From positions 1,116,001 through 1,180,000 of the forward strand of contig NZ_CP021431.1 in the NCBI RefSeq assembly GCF_002158905.1: DNA of 64,000 nt, read 5' to 3'. Shown piece after piece: positions 55,995 through 64,000 of this stretch. Every line of letters starts with the position of its first letter. Position 1 is the first letter of the stretch. Under the pieces are notes generated by a model. It did no database searches, was not told the DNA's origin, and worked only from the letters and a program-made list of their open reading frames with translations. Both the position numbers and the translations under genes were made by a program. Source of the DNA: Yoonia vestfoldensis (GTDB lineage: Bacteria; Pseudomonadota; Alphaproteobacteria; Rhodobacterales; Rhodobacteraceae).

Positions 55995-56405
55995 TCACCC
56001 GCGCAAACGGGCCTGATAATGGCCCTGCTGCCAGTCGGCGCGCGCCAGCCATTGGTCCTGCGGCTGGCGGGCGGCCATGGCCTCGTCAATCTCGACCTCG
56101 TCGAAACCTGACCGGCGCGCCATGGCATATTGGTCCGCGATCACATGACCGCGCGCGCGCAGCCGCCCCCGATAGCCCGCGCGCCGCAGCATCGCGGCCA
56201 GCGTGAAACCGCGCCCATCGGCAAAGCTGGGAAAATCGATGCGGATCATCGGCGCATTGGTCAGGCGGGCCAGCGTGGCGGGGTCGGTATCGGACGCCAG
56301 ATCCACCGCAAAGCCGCAATCATTGGCGATGCTTTGGGTCGCATCGCGGAACGGGCCGGTCCAATCATCCGTGGCAAAGCCTTTGTCGGTGACGATGATG
56401 CTCAT
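55995..56405 (-). CDS. DUF934 protein of sulfate assimilation cluster
   Basis: Protein of 136 residues of the DUF934 family, often next to cysH/cysI. Conserved segments are IRIDFPSFADGRGFTLAAML and GYRGRLRARGHVIADQYAMA, then GFDEVEID. Its ATG overlaps the cysH stop by 4 bp. A role in sulfite reduction is implied by context only. Confidence 0.87.
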   Translation of the reverse strand: MSIIVTDKGFATDDWTGPFRDATQSIANDCGFAVDLASDTDPATLARLTNAPMIRIDFPSFADGRGFTLAAMLRRAGYRGRLRARGHVIADQYAMARRSGFDEVEIDEAMAARQPQDQWLARADWQQGHYQARLRG

Positions 56406-57121
56406 GCTGCCTTGCCTTCCCGGACCATGCGCCCGTTTTCAAAATGGATACCGCATTCGGTTTTGTCGCTGCCCCGCCAGCGGCCTGCGCGCGGGTCTTC
56501 GCCTGCGCCGACGCGGGTGGTGCAGGGCATGCAGCCGATGGAAGGGTATCCTTGCGCCACCAGCGGATGCCGGGGCAGATCATGCTTGGTCATATAGCCG
56601 CGCAGATCATCCGAGGACCATTGCGCCAGCGGGTTGATCTTGATCCGAGCACCGTCCGCTTCGAACAGGGGCAGGGCGGCGCGCTGGCCGTTCTGGAATT
56701 GCTTGCGCCCGGTGATCCAGCCGCCAAAGCCTTGCAATGCCTGTTCCAAGGGGCGCGCCTTGCGCAGATCGCAGCAGGCATCGGGTTCGGCCTGATGCAG
56801 CAGCCCGTCGACATCCTCGCGCAGCACGGCATTGCGGTCGGGGGTGATGACGCGCACATCGGTCAGGCCCAGGGCCTTGGCCACATCGCGCTGATAGGTC
56901 AGCGACTCAGGAAACAGCATTTCGGTATCCAGAAAGATCACCGGCACGGCCGGGTCCACTTGGGCCGCCAGATGCAACAGCACCACGCTTTCGGCACCGA
57001 ACGACGACACCAGCGCCACCGGCCCGATCTGCGGATCGTGCAGCGTGGCGCGCAGCACCGCCAGCGCATCCGCGCCACGATGCTGCCTGTTGCGTTGGTC
57101 AGCCAGATCATCAAGCGGCAT
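56402..57121 (-). CDS. cysH: assimilatory adenylyl-sulfate (APS) reductase
   Basis: Reduces APS (or PAPS) to sulfite, 239 residues. The cysteine pairs of the [4Fe-4S] form are visible: CC in ACCDLRKARPLEQAL and CxxC in GCMPCTTRVGAGEDPRAGRW, plus the catalytic Cys in KTECGIHFE. These pairs suggest an APS-type enzyme. The start overlaps the cysI stop by 11 bp. Confidence 0.93.
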   Translation of the reverse strand: MPLDDLADQRNRQHRGADALAVLRATLHDPQIGPVALVSSFGAESVVLLHLAAQVDPAVPVIFLDTEMLFPESLTYQRDVAKALGLTDVRVITPDRNAVLREDVDGLLHQAEPDACCDLRKARPLEQALQGFGGWITGRKQFQNGQRAALPLFEADGARIKINPLAQWSSDDLRGYMTKHDLPRHPLVAQGYPSIGCMPCTTRVGAGEDPRAGRWRGSDKTECGIHFENGRMVREGKAA

Positions 57122-58781
57122 CGGCTTTGTCCTCGCTTGGGTATAGCAGCGTCTTGAACGGGGCCAGCCCCAGACGGCGATAGGTTTGCAAAAACGTCTC
57201 GGACGGGTCGCGGCGCAGGTCCAGATAGCCGATCACCAGCCGTTCAATCGCGGGCACGATGTCATCGGCGCTGAAACCGGGGCCTGCGCGTTCACCGATG
57301 GTCGTGGTCTCGGTGCCATCGCCGCCCAGCGTGATCTGGTAGTTTTCCACACCCGCGCGATCCAGCCCCAGAATCCCGATATGGCCGACATGGTGATGCC
57401 CGCAGGCATTGATGCAGCCGGAGATCTTGATCTTGAGCGGGCCAACGTCATGTTCGATCTTCAATGCGTCAAACCGCGTGGCGATTTGCTGGGCGATGGG
57501 GATCGACCGGGCCGTGGCCAGCGCGCAATAATCCATGCCGGGGCAGGCGATGATATCAGAGGCAAGCCCGATATTCGCCGTCGCCAGATCGGCCTTGCGC
57601 AAGGCGGCATAGACCGCAGGCAGGTCGGATTGGTGGACATGGGGCAGGATCACGTTCTGTTCATGGCTGATGCGCAATTCGCCGTGGCCGTACTGTTCCG
57701 CCAGATCAGCCATCACGCGCATCTGGTCGGAGGTGGCATCACCGGGCGTCGCGCCATGTTTCTTGATGCTGATCGACACGATCGCATAGCCCGGCGCCTT
57801 ATGCGGCGCCAGATTGGTGTCGGTCCATGACCGAAAACCGGGGTTGGCCAGACGTGCGGCCTCATACCCATCGGTGGGCTTGGTGACAAAGGCTGGCGGG
57901 GCAAAGGATTTTTCGATCTCGGCCAGCAGCCTTTGGTCATAGCCGGCAAAGCCTGCGCGGATCGCGGCGAACCGTTCCTCGACCATCTGCCGGATCGTTT
58001 CGATCCCGTTTTCATGCAGGGTGATCTTGATCCGGGCTTTGTATTTATTATCGCGCCGGCCCAGCAGGTTGTAGACGCTGACGATGGCTTCGACATAAGG
58101 CAGCAAATCCGCCTTGGACACGAAATCGCGCAAGACCTTGCCCACCATCGGCGTGCGGCCCAAACCACCGCCGACGATCACCTGATAGCCCACTTCGCCC
58201 GCATCATTCCGCACGACCACCAGCCCGATGTCATGGGCGCGCGTCACGGCGCGGTCGGCGGCGGCACCGGTGACGGCGATCTTGAATTTGCGCGGCAGGA
58301 ACTGGAATTCGGGGTGGTCTGTGGACCATTGGCGCAACAATTCGGCAATGGCGCGCGGGTCTTCGATTTCATCGGCAGCGGCACCGGCGAAATGGTCGGC
58401 GGTCACATTGCGGATCGTATTGCCGCTGGTCTGGATCGCATGCATGCCGACATCGGCCAAAGCCTCCAGCATATCGGGCACATCGCCCAGTTTTGGCCAA
58501 TTATACTGGATATTCTGACGCGTGGTGAAATGGCCGTAACCCTTGTCCCAGCGATCCGCGATCATCGCCAGCTGGCGCATCTGCGCGGGGTTGAGCGTGC
58601 CATAAGGCACCGCGACCCGCAGCATATAGGCGTGCAATTGCAGATAAAGCCCGTTCATCAGGCGCAAAGGCTTGAATTCATCCTCGGTCAGGGACCCGTC
58701 GATGCGGCGTTCCACCTGCGCGCGGAATTGGGCGACGCGGGCGCGCACGAAGGTTTCGTCGAAATCGTTGTAAACGTACAT
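57111..58781 (-). CDS. cysI: nitrite/sulfite reductase hemoprotein (CysI-like)
   Basis: Siroheme [4Fe-4S] enzyme reducing sulfite to sulfide (six electrons), 556 residues. The cluster/siroheme cysteines are in CPGMDYCALATARSI and ISGCINACGHHHVGHIGILG. The N-terminal half has YGHFTTRQNIQYNWPKL and ARAHDIGLVVVRNDAGEVGY-type repeats. No flavoprotein subunit is encoded, so ferredoxin, kept reduced by fpr, is the probable donor. A sulfite role is favoured by the cysH/cysG context. Confidence 0.92.
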   Translation of the reverse strand: MYVYNDFDETFVRARVAQFRAQVERRIDGSLTEDEFKPLRLMNGLYLQLHAYMLRVAVPYGTLNPAQMRQLAMIADRWDKGYGHFTTRQNIQYNWPKLGDVPDMLEALADVGMHAIQTSGNTIRNVTADHFAGAAADEIEDPRAIAELLRQWSTDHPEFQFLPRKFKIAVTGAAADRAVTRAHDIGLVVVRNDAGEVGYQVIVGGGLGRTPMVGKVLRDFVSKADLLPYVEAIVSVYNLLGRRDNKYKARIKITLHENGIETIRQMVEERFAAIRAGFAGYDQRLLAEIEKSFAPPAFVTKPTDGYEAARLANPGFRSWTDTNLAPHKAPGYAIVSISIKKHGATPGDATSDQMRVMADLAEQYGHGELRISHEQNVILPHVHQSDLPAVYAALRKADLATANIGLASDIIACPGMDYCALATARSIPIAQQIATRFDALKIEHDVGPLKIKISGCINACGHHHVGHIGILGLDRAGVENYQITLGGDGTETTTIGERAGPGFSADDIVPAIERLVIGYLDLRRDPSETFLQTYRRLGLAPFKTLLYPSEDKADAA

Positions 58782-58797
58782 CTGCTTTTTCCTGTCG

Positions 58798-58893
58798 CAT
58801 CCCGGACATGCTCCGGGATCTCTTGGGGGTCTCTTGAATGGCGTGGCGGCCCCGGATCAGGTCCGGGGCGGGCCCCGGATCAGGTCCGGGGCG
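58798..58893. repeat. REP-like palindromes, one duplicated in tandem
   Basis: Three palindromes of related sequence lie between DUF2849 and cysI: CCCGGACATGCTCCGGG near 58801, and two identical 23-bp units (58848-58870 and 58871-58893), each with CCCCGGATCAGGTCCGGGG. The second unit covers the last codons and stop of the DUF2849 gene. Confidence 0.85.
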
Positions 58894-59191
58894 GGGTTTC
58901 TACTTGTTTGCCATGCGCGTAATTCGACGGGCCGCGGGTGCGGAACGCCTCGCGGAAATGCACAGGCTCGGGGCCATCATCGCCCATGCGGGCATCGGCC
59001 AGATAGGCGCCTGCAATCTCTGCCGCCCGCGATTTGGCCTGCAAGAGGCGCAGATCGGCATGGGCCTCGTCGGTGATCAGCTCGGCCTCGCAGATCAGGG
59101 GCGACCAGCGATCATCCTCGGTCAGCCAGACGGCGTCACCATCCAGCAGCGCATTGGCGGTGACGACCTTGGGGGTGAAACGTGCGGGCAT
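58880..59191 (-). CDS. DUF2849 protein
   Basis: Protein of 103 residues of the DUF2849 family, commonly found between cysG and cysI in alphaproteobacteria. Conserved segments are KVVTANALLDGDAVWLTEDD and EAELITDEAHADLRLLQAKS. The start shares one base with the cysG stop. The last four residues and the stop are encoded by a REP-like repeat, so the C terminus may be extended compared with relatives. The function is unknown. Confidence 0.87.
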   Translation of the reverse strand: MPARFTPKVVTANALLDGDAVWLTEDDRWSPLICEAELITDEAHADLRLLQAKSRAAEIAGAYLADARMGDDGPEPVHFREAFRTRGPSNYAHGKQVETPPRT

Positions 59192-60585
59192 CAGGCGAAT
59201 TCCTTGATCTTGATGGCCTCGGCCAAAGCGGCGCGCGGGGCGAGGCCGTAAAAGGTGATAACAGGGCCGGACAGACCGGCATTTGTCAGCGTGGGTTCCA
59301 GTTCCGCCAGACAGGTGGCGATGACGCGCTGATCGGCGCGGCTGACGTTTTCGATGATGGTCACAGGCGTTGCCGGATCGGCCCCATGCATCAGCAACCG
59401 GCCCTGGATGAACCGCGCGGCGCGTTTGCCCATATAGATCGCGGCGACTTCACCTGGGGCGGCCAGCGCGCGCCAATCGTGATCGGCGTAACCGCGCGTA
59501 TCGTGACCGGTGATGAAACGCACCGACGAATTGCGCCCGCGCTGCGTCAGGCTTTGCCCGATAGAGGCAACAGCGGCAGAGGCCGCCGTGATCCCCGGCA
59601 CGATCGTATAGCTGACGCCTGCATCAATGATGGCGCTGATTTCCTCGTCCAGACGGCCAAAGACGGTCGGATCGCCCGCTTTCAGCCGCACCACATGATG
59701 CCCGTCCAGCGCATGTTGCACGATCAGCGCGTTGATCTGATCCTGCGGCATGGCCCGGCCGAAACCCTGTTTGCCCGCATCGATGATGATCGCCTCGCGG
59801 CGGGCGAGTTCCAAGATCTCGCCCGTCACCAGATTGTCGTGGATCACCACATCGGCCTTATCCAGCGCATTGCGCGCCTTCAGCGTCAAAAGCTCGGGGT
59901 CGCCCGGGCCAGCACCGACCAGATCGACATGGCCCGCCTTGCTGCGCGCGGTGATGTGATCGTCCAGCAGGGTTTCCAGCGCGGGGATGATCGCGGCCTC
60001 GCCAGCGGCAGCCATCGCCTTGGGGCCGCGCTGGAAATAGAAATCAGCCCAGAAATCGCGCCTTTTGCGGCCCATGGGCAGCACATCGACCGCATGGCGA
60101 AAGGTCTTGCCGATCCGCGCCAGCACGCCCAGCGACACGGGCAGCCGTTCTTCAATATCGGCCTTGATCGCGCGGGCCAGCACGGGGGCAGCCCCTTCGG
60201 TGCCGATGGCCACGACGACAGGATCGCGGTCGACGATCGCGGGGGTGATGAATTGGCTATCGGCCAGATTATCCACGATATTGACCAGCGCGCCATCGGC
60301 ATGGGCGATGGCGGCGACGCGGGCATCCTCGGCATCGTCTTCATTGGCGGCATAGAAAAGTGCTGCGCAAAGCGTGTCACCCGGTTCCATCGCGCGCCTG
60401 ATCACGCGCAGCTTGCCCGCCGCGGCCCAAGCGCTGATTTCGGCTGTGACCTCGGGGGCGATCACGGTCAGATGCGCCTTGGTCTTCATCAGCAGGCGCA
60501 GCTTGGCCATGGCCGCATCGCCGCCACCCGACAGCACGATCCGGCGACCGGCGACAGCAAGGAAGATCGGAAAATGTTGCATCAC
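59191..60585 (-). CDS. cysG: siroheme synthase CysG
   Basis: Makes siroheme for the sulfite reductase, 464 residues. The N-terminal precorrin-2 dehydrogenase/ferrochelatase domain shows HFPIFLAVAGRRIVLSGGGD; the C-terminal uroporphyrinogen-III methyltransferase domain shows VDLVGAGPGDPELLTLKA, DNLVTGEIL and RLKAGDPTVFGRLDEE. Both domains appear complete. It is the first gene of the cys run and is divergent from an Lrp-type regulator. Confidence 0.95.
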   Translation of the reverse strand: MMQHFPIFLAVAGRRIVLSGGGDAAMAKLRLLMKTKAHLTVIAPEVTAEISAWAAAGKLRVIRRAMEPGDTLCAALFYAANEDDAEDARVAAIAHADGALVNIVDNLADSQFITPAIVDRDPVVVAIGTEGAAPVLARAIKADIEERLPVSLGVLARIGKTFRHAVDVLPMGRKRRDFWADFYFQRGPKAMAAAGEAAIIPALETLLDDHITARSKAGHVDLVGAGPGDPELLTLKARNALDKADVVIHDNLVTGEILELARREAIIIDAGKQGFGRAMPQDQINALIVQHALDGHHVVRLKAGDPTVFGRLDEEISAIIDAGVSYTIVPGITAASAAVASIGQSLTQRGRNSSVRFITGHDTRGYADHDWRALAAPGEVAAIYMGKRAARFIQGRLLMHGADPATPVTIIENVSRADQRVIATCLAELEPTLTNAGLSGPVITFYGLAPRAALAEAIKIKEFA

Positions 60586-60613
60586 GCACCTTTTGATTTC
60601 TTCCCTTCAACAT

Positions 60614-60626
60614 AGAACATTGTTCT
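60614..60626. promoter_or_regulatory. 13-bp palindrome, candidate Lrp-type operator
   Basis: AGAACA-T-TGTTCT is a perfect palindrome 28 bp before the cysG start, in the space shared with the divergent Lrp-type gene. Its size and AT-rich centre suit an Lrp/AsnC-family site. Confidence 0.55.
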
Positions 60627-60717
60627 GTTATTTGCTGCCCCAGAGCGCAACAAAGGATGAATGTTCCAAGTTGCGGTGAAAACAGACCATGCGTCCTCGA
60701 ATAATGGGAAAACAGGA

Positions 60718-61179
60718 ATGGCCTTGCGGATTGATGCGACCGACCGGAAGATTTTAGCGGCCCTGCAAGCGGATGCAGCCCAATCATTGGACGATATTGC
60801 CAAGGCGGTGGGGTCATCCAAAACGCCGGTATGGAATCGCATCCGCAAGCTGCGTGAGGCCGGGGTGATCGGGCAGCAGACGGTTATTCTGGATGCCGAA
60901 AAGCTGGGGTTCGAGGCCTGTTTTTTCGTGCTGATCCGCACGTCCGAGCATGACAAGGACTGGCAGGCGCGGTTTCTGAAGGCGCTGAAATCACGCCCCG
61001 AGGTGCAAGAGGCACATCGTCTGGCCGGTGATATCGATTATATCCTCAAAGTGCGGGTCAAGAATGCCCGCGCCTATGACAGTTTTTATCAGGCGCTGAT
61101 CTCAGAGGTGAAAGTGCATAACGTCACTGCGTTATTGTCGATGGAAGAAATCAAATCGACCGTGGCCCTGCCGCTATAA
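60718..61179 (+). CDS. Lrp/AsnC family transcriptional regulator
   Basis: Predicted DNA-binding regulator, 153 residues. The N-terminal helix-turn-helix is seen in RIDATDRKILAALQADAAQS and SSKTPVWNRIRKLREAGVIG, and the RAM ligand domain follows (VQEAHRLAGDIDYILKVRVK). The ATG at 60718 follows an AGGA site and gives the family-typical MALRIDATDRKILAAL. It probably controls the divergent cys genes (inference from position). Confidence 0.92.
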   Translation: MALRIDATDRKILAALQADAAQSLDDIAKAVGSSKTPVWNRIRKLREAGVIGQQTVILDAEKLGFEACFFVLIRTSEHDKDWQARFLKALKSRPEVQEAHRLAGDIDYILKVRVKNARAYDSFYQALISEVKVHNVTALLSMEEIKSTVALPL

Positions 61180-61196
61180 GGCAGCGCAAAGCTGGC

Positions 61197-62363
61197 CTAG
61201 CGCGCGGCCACCATCAGCCGTGTCAGCCCGTGGAAATGATAGGTGTCGCCATAGCCGGGCGCTGCGGTCAGCCGCAAATCGGGGCAGCGGGTGAACAGCA
61301 CATCCAGCGCGATTTTCAGTTCCAGCCGGGCCAAGGGCGCGCCGACGCAGAAATGGATGCCGCCGCCGAAACTGGTGTTCTGCGGGCCGCTGCGGGCGGG
61401 GTCGAAACGCGCGGGATCGGGATAGACCGCCGGATCACGATTCGCCGCCCCCAAAAGGCAGGCGATCTGATCGCCGCGTTTGAAGTGCTGGTCGCCGATC
61501 TGGACATCCTCATAGACCCAGCGGGTGAACATATGCAAAGGCGGGTCGTGGCGGATGATTTCCTCGACGCAAGCATCGGTGATGCCGCGGATATTCTGTT
61601 CCAGCAGGGTCTTAGTGCCATTGCCAAGCGTATGCACCGTCGCCTCATGGCCTGCGTTCAGCAGCAAGATGCAGGTGGTGATCAATTCGTCGGTGGTCAG
61701 TTTCTCGCCCTGTTCCTCGGCTGCGATCAGGGTCGAGATCAGGTCATCGGCCGGTGTCTTGCGGCGGGTGGCGATATAGCCGCGCATGAAATCGGAAAAA
61801 TCGGTTGATGCGGCGATGGCGGCCGCCTCGATTTCCGGCGTGCGGCGGGCCTGATACATTGCGACCATGGCATTGGACCAGCGCAACAGATCGTCCGCGC
61901 GATCCTCTGGCACGCCCAGCAGCCGCGCGATCGTGACCACGGGCACGGGCTGGGCATAGGCGGTCAGCAGATCGAAGGGTTCGTCTGGAAAGCGGTCGAT
62001 CAGATCATGGCACAGCTGGGTGATCTGCGGGGCAAGGGCTGCGATGGTGCGGCTGGTAAAGGCGCGCAGCACCAGCGCGCGCAGGCGGGTGTGGCGCGGC
62101 GGTTCCAGTTCCAGCATCGAATGGGCCTCGATCTCATAGAACGGGCGCAGCGCATCGGGGATCGCGGGGGCCAGTTCGGACGGGCATTCGCGCCCCATCC
62201 GCCGGTCGCGTAACACCGCATGGACGGCCTTATGCGACACCGCACAGGGCATGGCGTAATCATTCCACCAAAAGAAATCGCCGGTCTGGCGGGCGCGGTC
62301 ATAGAAAGGATAGGGGTTCTGCACAAAGGCGGGATCAACGGGGGATTGGGTCAGCTGTTGCAT
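61197..62363 (-). CDS. cytochrome P450
   Basis: Heme monooxygenase, 388 residues, soluble bacterial type. The heme-binding loop FGGGIHFCVGAPLARLEL holds the cysteine ligand. The I-helix block is LLNAGHEATVHTLGNG, the ExxR-type region lies in EEIIRHDPPLHMFTRWVYED, and CLLGAANRDPAVYPDP precedes the heme loop. No redox partner gene is adjacent. The substrate is unknown. Confidence 0.93.
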   Translation of the reverse strand: MQQLTQSPVDPAFVQNPYPFYDRARQTGDFFWWNDYAMPCAVSHKAVHAVLRDRRMGRECPSELAPAIPDALRPFYEIEAHSMLELEPPRHTRLRALVLRAFTSRTIAALAPQITQLCHDLIDRFPDEPFDLLTAYAQPVPVVTIARLLGVPEDRADDLLRWSNAMVAMYQARRTPEIEAAAIAASTDFSDFMRGYIATRRKTPADDLISTLIAAEEQGEKLTTDELITTCILLLNAGHEATVHTLGNGTKTLLEQNIRGITDACVEEIIRHDPPLHMFTRWVYEDVQIGDQHFKRGDQIACLLGAANRDPAVYPDPARFDPARSGPQNTSFGGGIHFCVGAPLARLELKIALDVLFTRCPDLRLTAAPGYGDTYHFHGLTRLMVAAR

Positions 62364-62547
62364 GGCGCAGCTTTGCCGCGCCGCGCCGGTCTTTGCAATG
62401 GGCGCGCGCCCTATCCGATCACGAAACCGCGACGTTCTGACGCGGCACGGCCGTCTGTCGCTGTGTTAACCTGCATGCGATTGGATACCGCAGGCAGGCC
62501 CAAGACCTGCCACCGCTACCCTATCAGCCAACGGGGGAGGAGTGTTC

Positions 62548-63378
62548 ATGTCGAAGACGTCTTTGGACGATGGATTGTTCGACCGTTCTGCCTATCAGAA
62601 CGCAACGCGCCAATTGCGTCTGGTCGAGACGGAATTGCCGCAAAACGCCGTATCCAGCCTTGCCCGCGAAGTCGTGCGCCGCCTGGCGTTCCGGATGCCG
62701 CGTCAGGACAATGCGGCCGATCTGCCGACGCAATCCGATATCGACCTGCTTTGCGCGGCGCTGTTATCGGCGGATGATACGGCTGCGGATCAATTCATCC
62801 TTGCCGCGCGCCGTGATGGTGTCGATCCCGGAGCGATCAGCCGGGGCTATGTCGCCGGTGCCGCCCGCAAATTGGGCCAGATGTGGGATGATGACCGGAT
62901 TTCATTCATCGATGTGACGCTGGCCTGTGGCAAGCTTTACGGGATCATCCGTGGCCTGCGCCATGTGCTGGCCCCGCAAATCACCCAAGGCCGCGAAACC
63001 CGGCCCGCGCTTTTTGCACTGGTCCCCGGCGAGACCCATACGCTGGGCATAGAGATCGCGACCGACCATTTCCGCCGCGACGGCTGGGATGTGGATATGC
63101 TGATGGGGCTGGATCATGACGCGCTGATCACCGAGGCCGATCTGCGCCATTACGAAGCCATCGTGCTGGTCGCCAATTCTGACCGGATGCTGGAACCTTT
63201 GACCCGGCTTGGCCTTGCGCTGCGGATCACCCAGCCGCTGGCGCATATCATCGTGGCGGGCAGCATTCTGGATCACCACCCCGATATCCTGCATCTTGTC
63301 GGGGCAGAGGCGGTGATGGCCGATCTGGACAGCGCGATTGCCACATTGCGCGATGTGCTGGGACCAGCGCGCAGCTAG
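62548..63378 (+). CDS. cobalamin-binding-domain-like regulatory protein
   Basis: Protein of 276 residues resembling B12-binding proteins such as methyltransferase corrinoid domains or the PpaA/AerR type. A helical cap region ([40 protein letters not shown]) precedes a Rossmann-like domain ([31 protein letters not shown]). The B12 lower-ligand motif DxHxxG is present as ExHxxG (GETHTLG). GGGAGGAG precedes the ATG at 62548; a GTG at 62542 is the alternative. It is convergent with tpiA, overlapping by 4 bp. Function uncertain. Confidence 0.7.
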   Translation: MSKTSLDDGLFDRSAYQNATRQLRLVETELPQNAVSSLAREVVRRLAFRMPRQDNAADLPTQSDIDLLCAALLSADDTAADQFILAARRDGVDPGAISRGYVAGAARKLGQMWDDDRISFIDVTLACGKLYGIIRGLRHVLAPQITQGRETRPALFALVPGETHTLGIEIATDHFRRDGWDVDMLMGLDHDALITEADLRHYEAIVLVANSDRMLEPLTRLGLALRITQPLAHIIVAGSILDHHPDILHLVGAEAVMADLDSAIATLRDVLGPARS

Positions 63379-64000
63379 CTGGCGGCCAAGGCGGCGATGA
63401 TCGGGGTGAAATCGGCCGGCTTGAGGCTGGCCCCGCCGACCAAGGCGCCGGTCACATGCGGCACGGCAAAGATCGCGGCGGCATTCTCTGCTTTGACAGA
63501 GCCGCCGTAAAGGATCCCGAAATCGGCCCCATCGGCAAAACGCGCGGCCAGCCGCGCGCGGATATGGGCATGGACTTCGGCGATCTGCTCTGTTGTGGGC
63601 ACTTTGCCGGTGCCGATGGCCCAGATCGGTTCATAGGCGATCACGGTATTATCGGCGGTGGCGCAATCGGGCACCGATCCGGCCAGCTGCGCGTCGATCA
63701 CCGCCAAAGTGCTGCCATCCGCGCGCTGCACCAGCGTTTCCCCGATGCAGATGATCGCGGTCAGACCGGCCTCATGGGCGGCACGGGATTTCGCGGCGAC
63801 CATGGCGTCGGTTTCATGATGATCGCTGCGCCGTTCGGAATGGCCGGTGATCACATGGGTCGCACCGATATCGGCCAGCATCGCTGCGGAAATATCGCCG
63901 GTATGCGCGCCATGGGTGGCGCTATGGCAATCCTGCCCGCCGATGGCAAAGGGCAATCCCGCGCAAGACCCGATCAGGGTCGCGGGCAGGCAGATCAGCA
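63375..64000 (-). CDS. tpiA: triosephosphate isomerase, 5' partial
   Basis: Glycolytic enzyme interconverting DHAP and glyceraldehyde-3-phosphate; only the C-terminal 208 or so residues are in the window. The catalytic His is in [13 protein letters not shown], the catalytic Glu in [14 protein letters not shown], and the phosphate-binding end in [13 protein letters not shown] and GALVGGASL. The frame is open to the window end ([20 protein letters not shown]), so the start lies beyond base 64000. Confidence 0.95.
   Translation of the reverse strand, partial: LICLPATLIGSCAGLPFAIGGQDCHSATHGAHTGDISAAMLADIGATHVITGHSERRSDHHETDAMVAAKSRAAHEAGLTAIICIGETLVQRADGSTLAVIDAQLAGSVPDCATADNTVIAYEPIWAIGTGKVPTTEQIAEVHAHIRARLAARFADGADFGILYGGSVKAENAAAIFAVPHVTGALVGGASLKPADFTPIIAALAAS

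Noticed and set aside
62364..62547. Possible cobalamin riboswitch before the B12-binding-like gene
   Set aside because: The region has GC-rich dyads and a GCCACCGC stretch but lacks the conserved B12-box and the other core blocks.

Overview
The window reads as the chromosome of a facultatively anaerobic alphaproteobacterium of the Rhodobacterales (Roseobacter/Paracoccus-like). Reasons: high GC with GCG/CGC-rich coding, a fused NarK with a narGHJI operon, Trb-type conjugation genes of the alphaproteobacterial kind, a form-II CoxSLM cluster, an fpr/cysH/cysI/cysG cluster, and the surE-pcm-nlpD, tatABC and cvpA-purF blocks. This assignment rests on recognised protein families and was not computed.

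Region 1 (1-13145, + strand): respiratory nitrate reduction. A fused nitrate/nitrite transporter (cut by the window start) is followed by narG, narH, narJ, narI, a parvulin-type PPIase, a hemerythrin-like protein, a beta-carbonic anhydrase, moeA and a DUF2478 protein. Most junctions overlap or are only a few bases apart, so this looks like one transcription unit that makes, matures and supplies cofactor to the nitrate reductase.

Region 2 (about 13370-26043, mostly - strand): a decayed integrative/conjugative element. It holds DUF2274, trbI, trbG, trbF, trbL, trbK-alt, trbJ, a 5'-truncated trbE, a 3'-truncated ParB-like gene, a RES-Xre toxin-antitoxin pair (+ strand), a DUF932 gene and a tyrosine integrase next to dusA. 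The trbE and ParB remnants abut at about 21010, which marks an internal deletion that removed at least trbB, trbC, trbD and the coupling/replication genes usually found between them. The ParB-like and DUF932 genes share a structured, covarying 5' leader whose outer stem can hide the ribosome binding site.

Region 3 (26044-45318): chromosomal housekeeping genes. They are dusA, a TauE/SafE exporter, a PhyH-like protein, a WYL regulator, tatABC, a DUF815 ATPase, nlpD-like, pcm, surE, an SDR, purF, cvpA, radA, pqiA-like, alr, dnaB, pyrE, pyrC and an acyl-CoA (probably glutaryl-CoA) dehydrogenase.

Region 4 (45428-53434, + strand): a molybdenum hydroxylase operon of the form-II CoxL type (moxR, VWA, xdhC, molybdopterin-binding protein, coxS, coxL, coxM).

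Region 5 (53435-64000): infC with an apparent AUA start and an unusual 122-bp tandem array that repeats the last 46 bp of infC; an alanine-rich membrane-anchored protein; an assimilatory sulfate/siroheme cluster (fpr, DUF934, cysH, cysI, DUF2849, cysG) with a divergent Lrp-type regulator; a cytochrome P450; a B12-binding-like protein; and the 3' part of tpiA (cut by the window end).

No rRNA, tRNA or CRISPR array was recognised by eye, but a covariance-model search was not possible.
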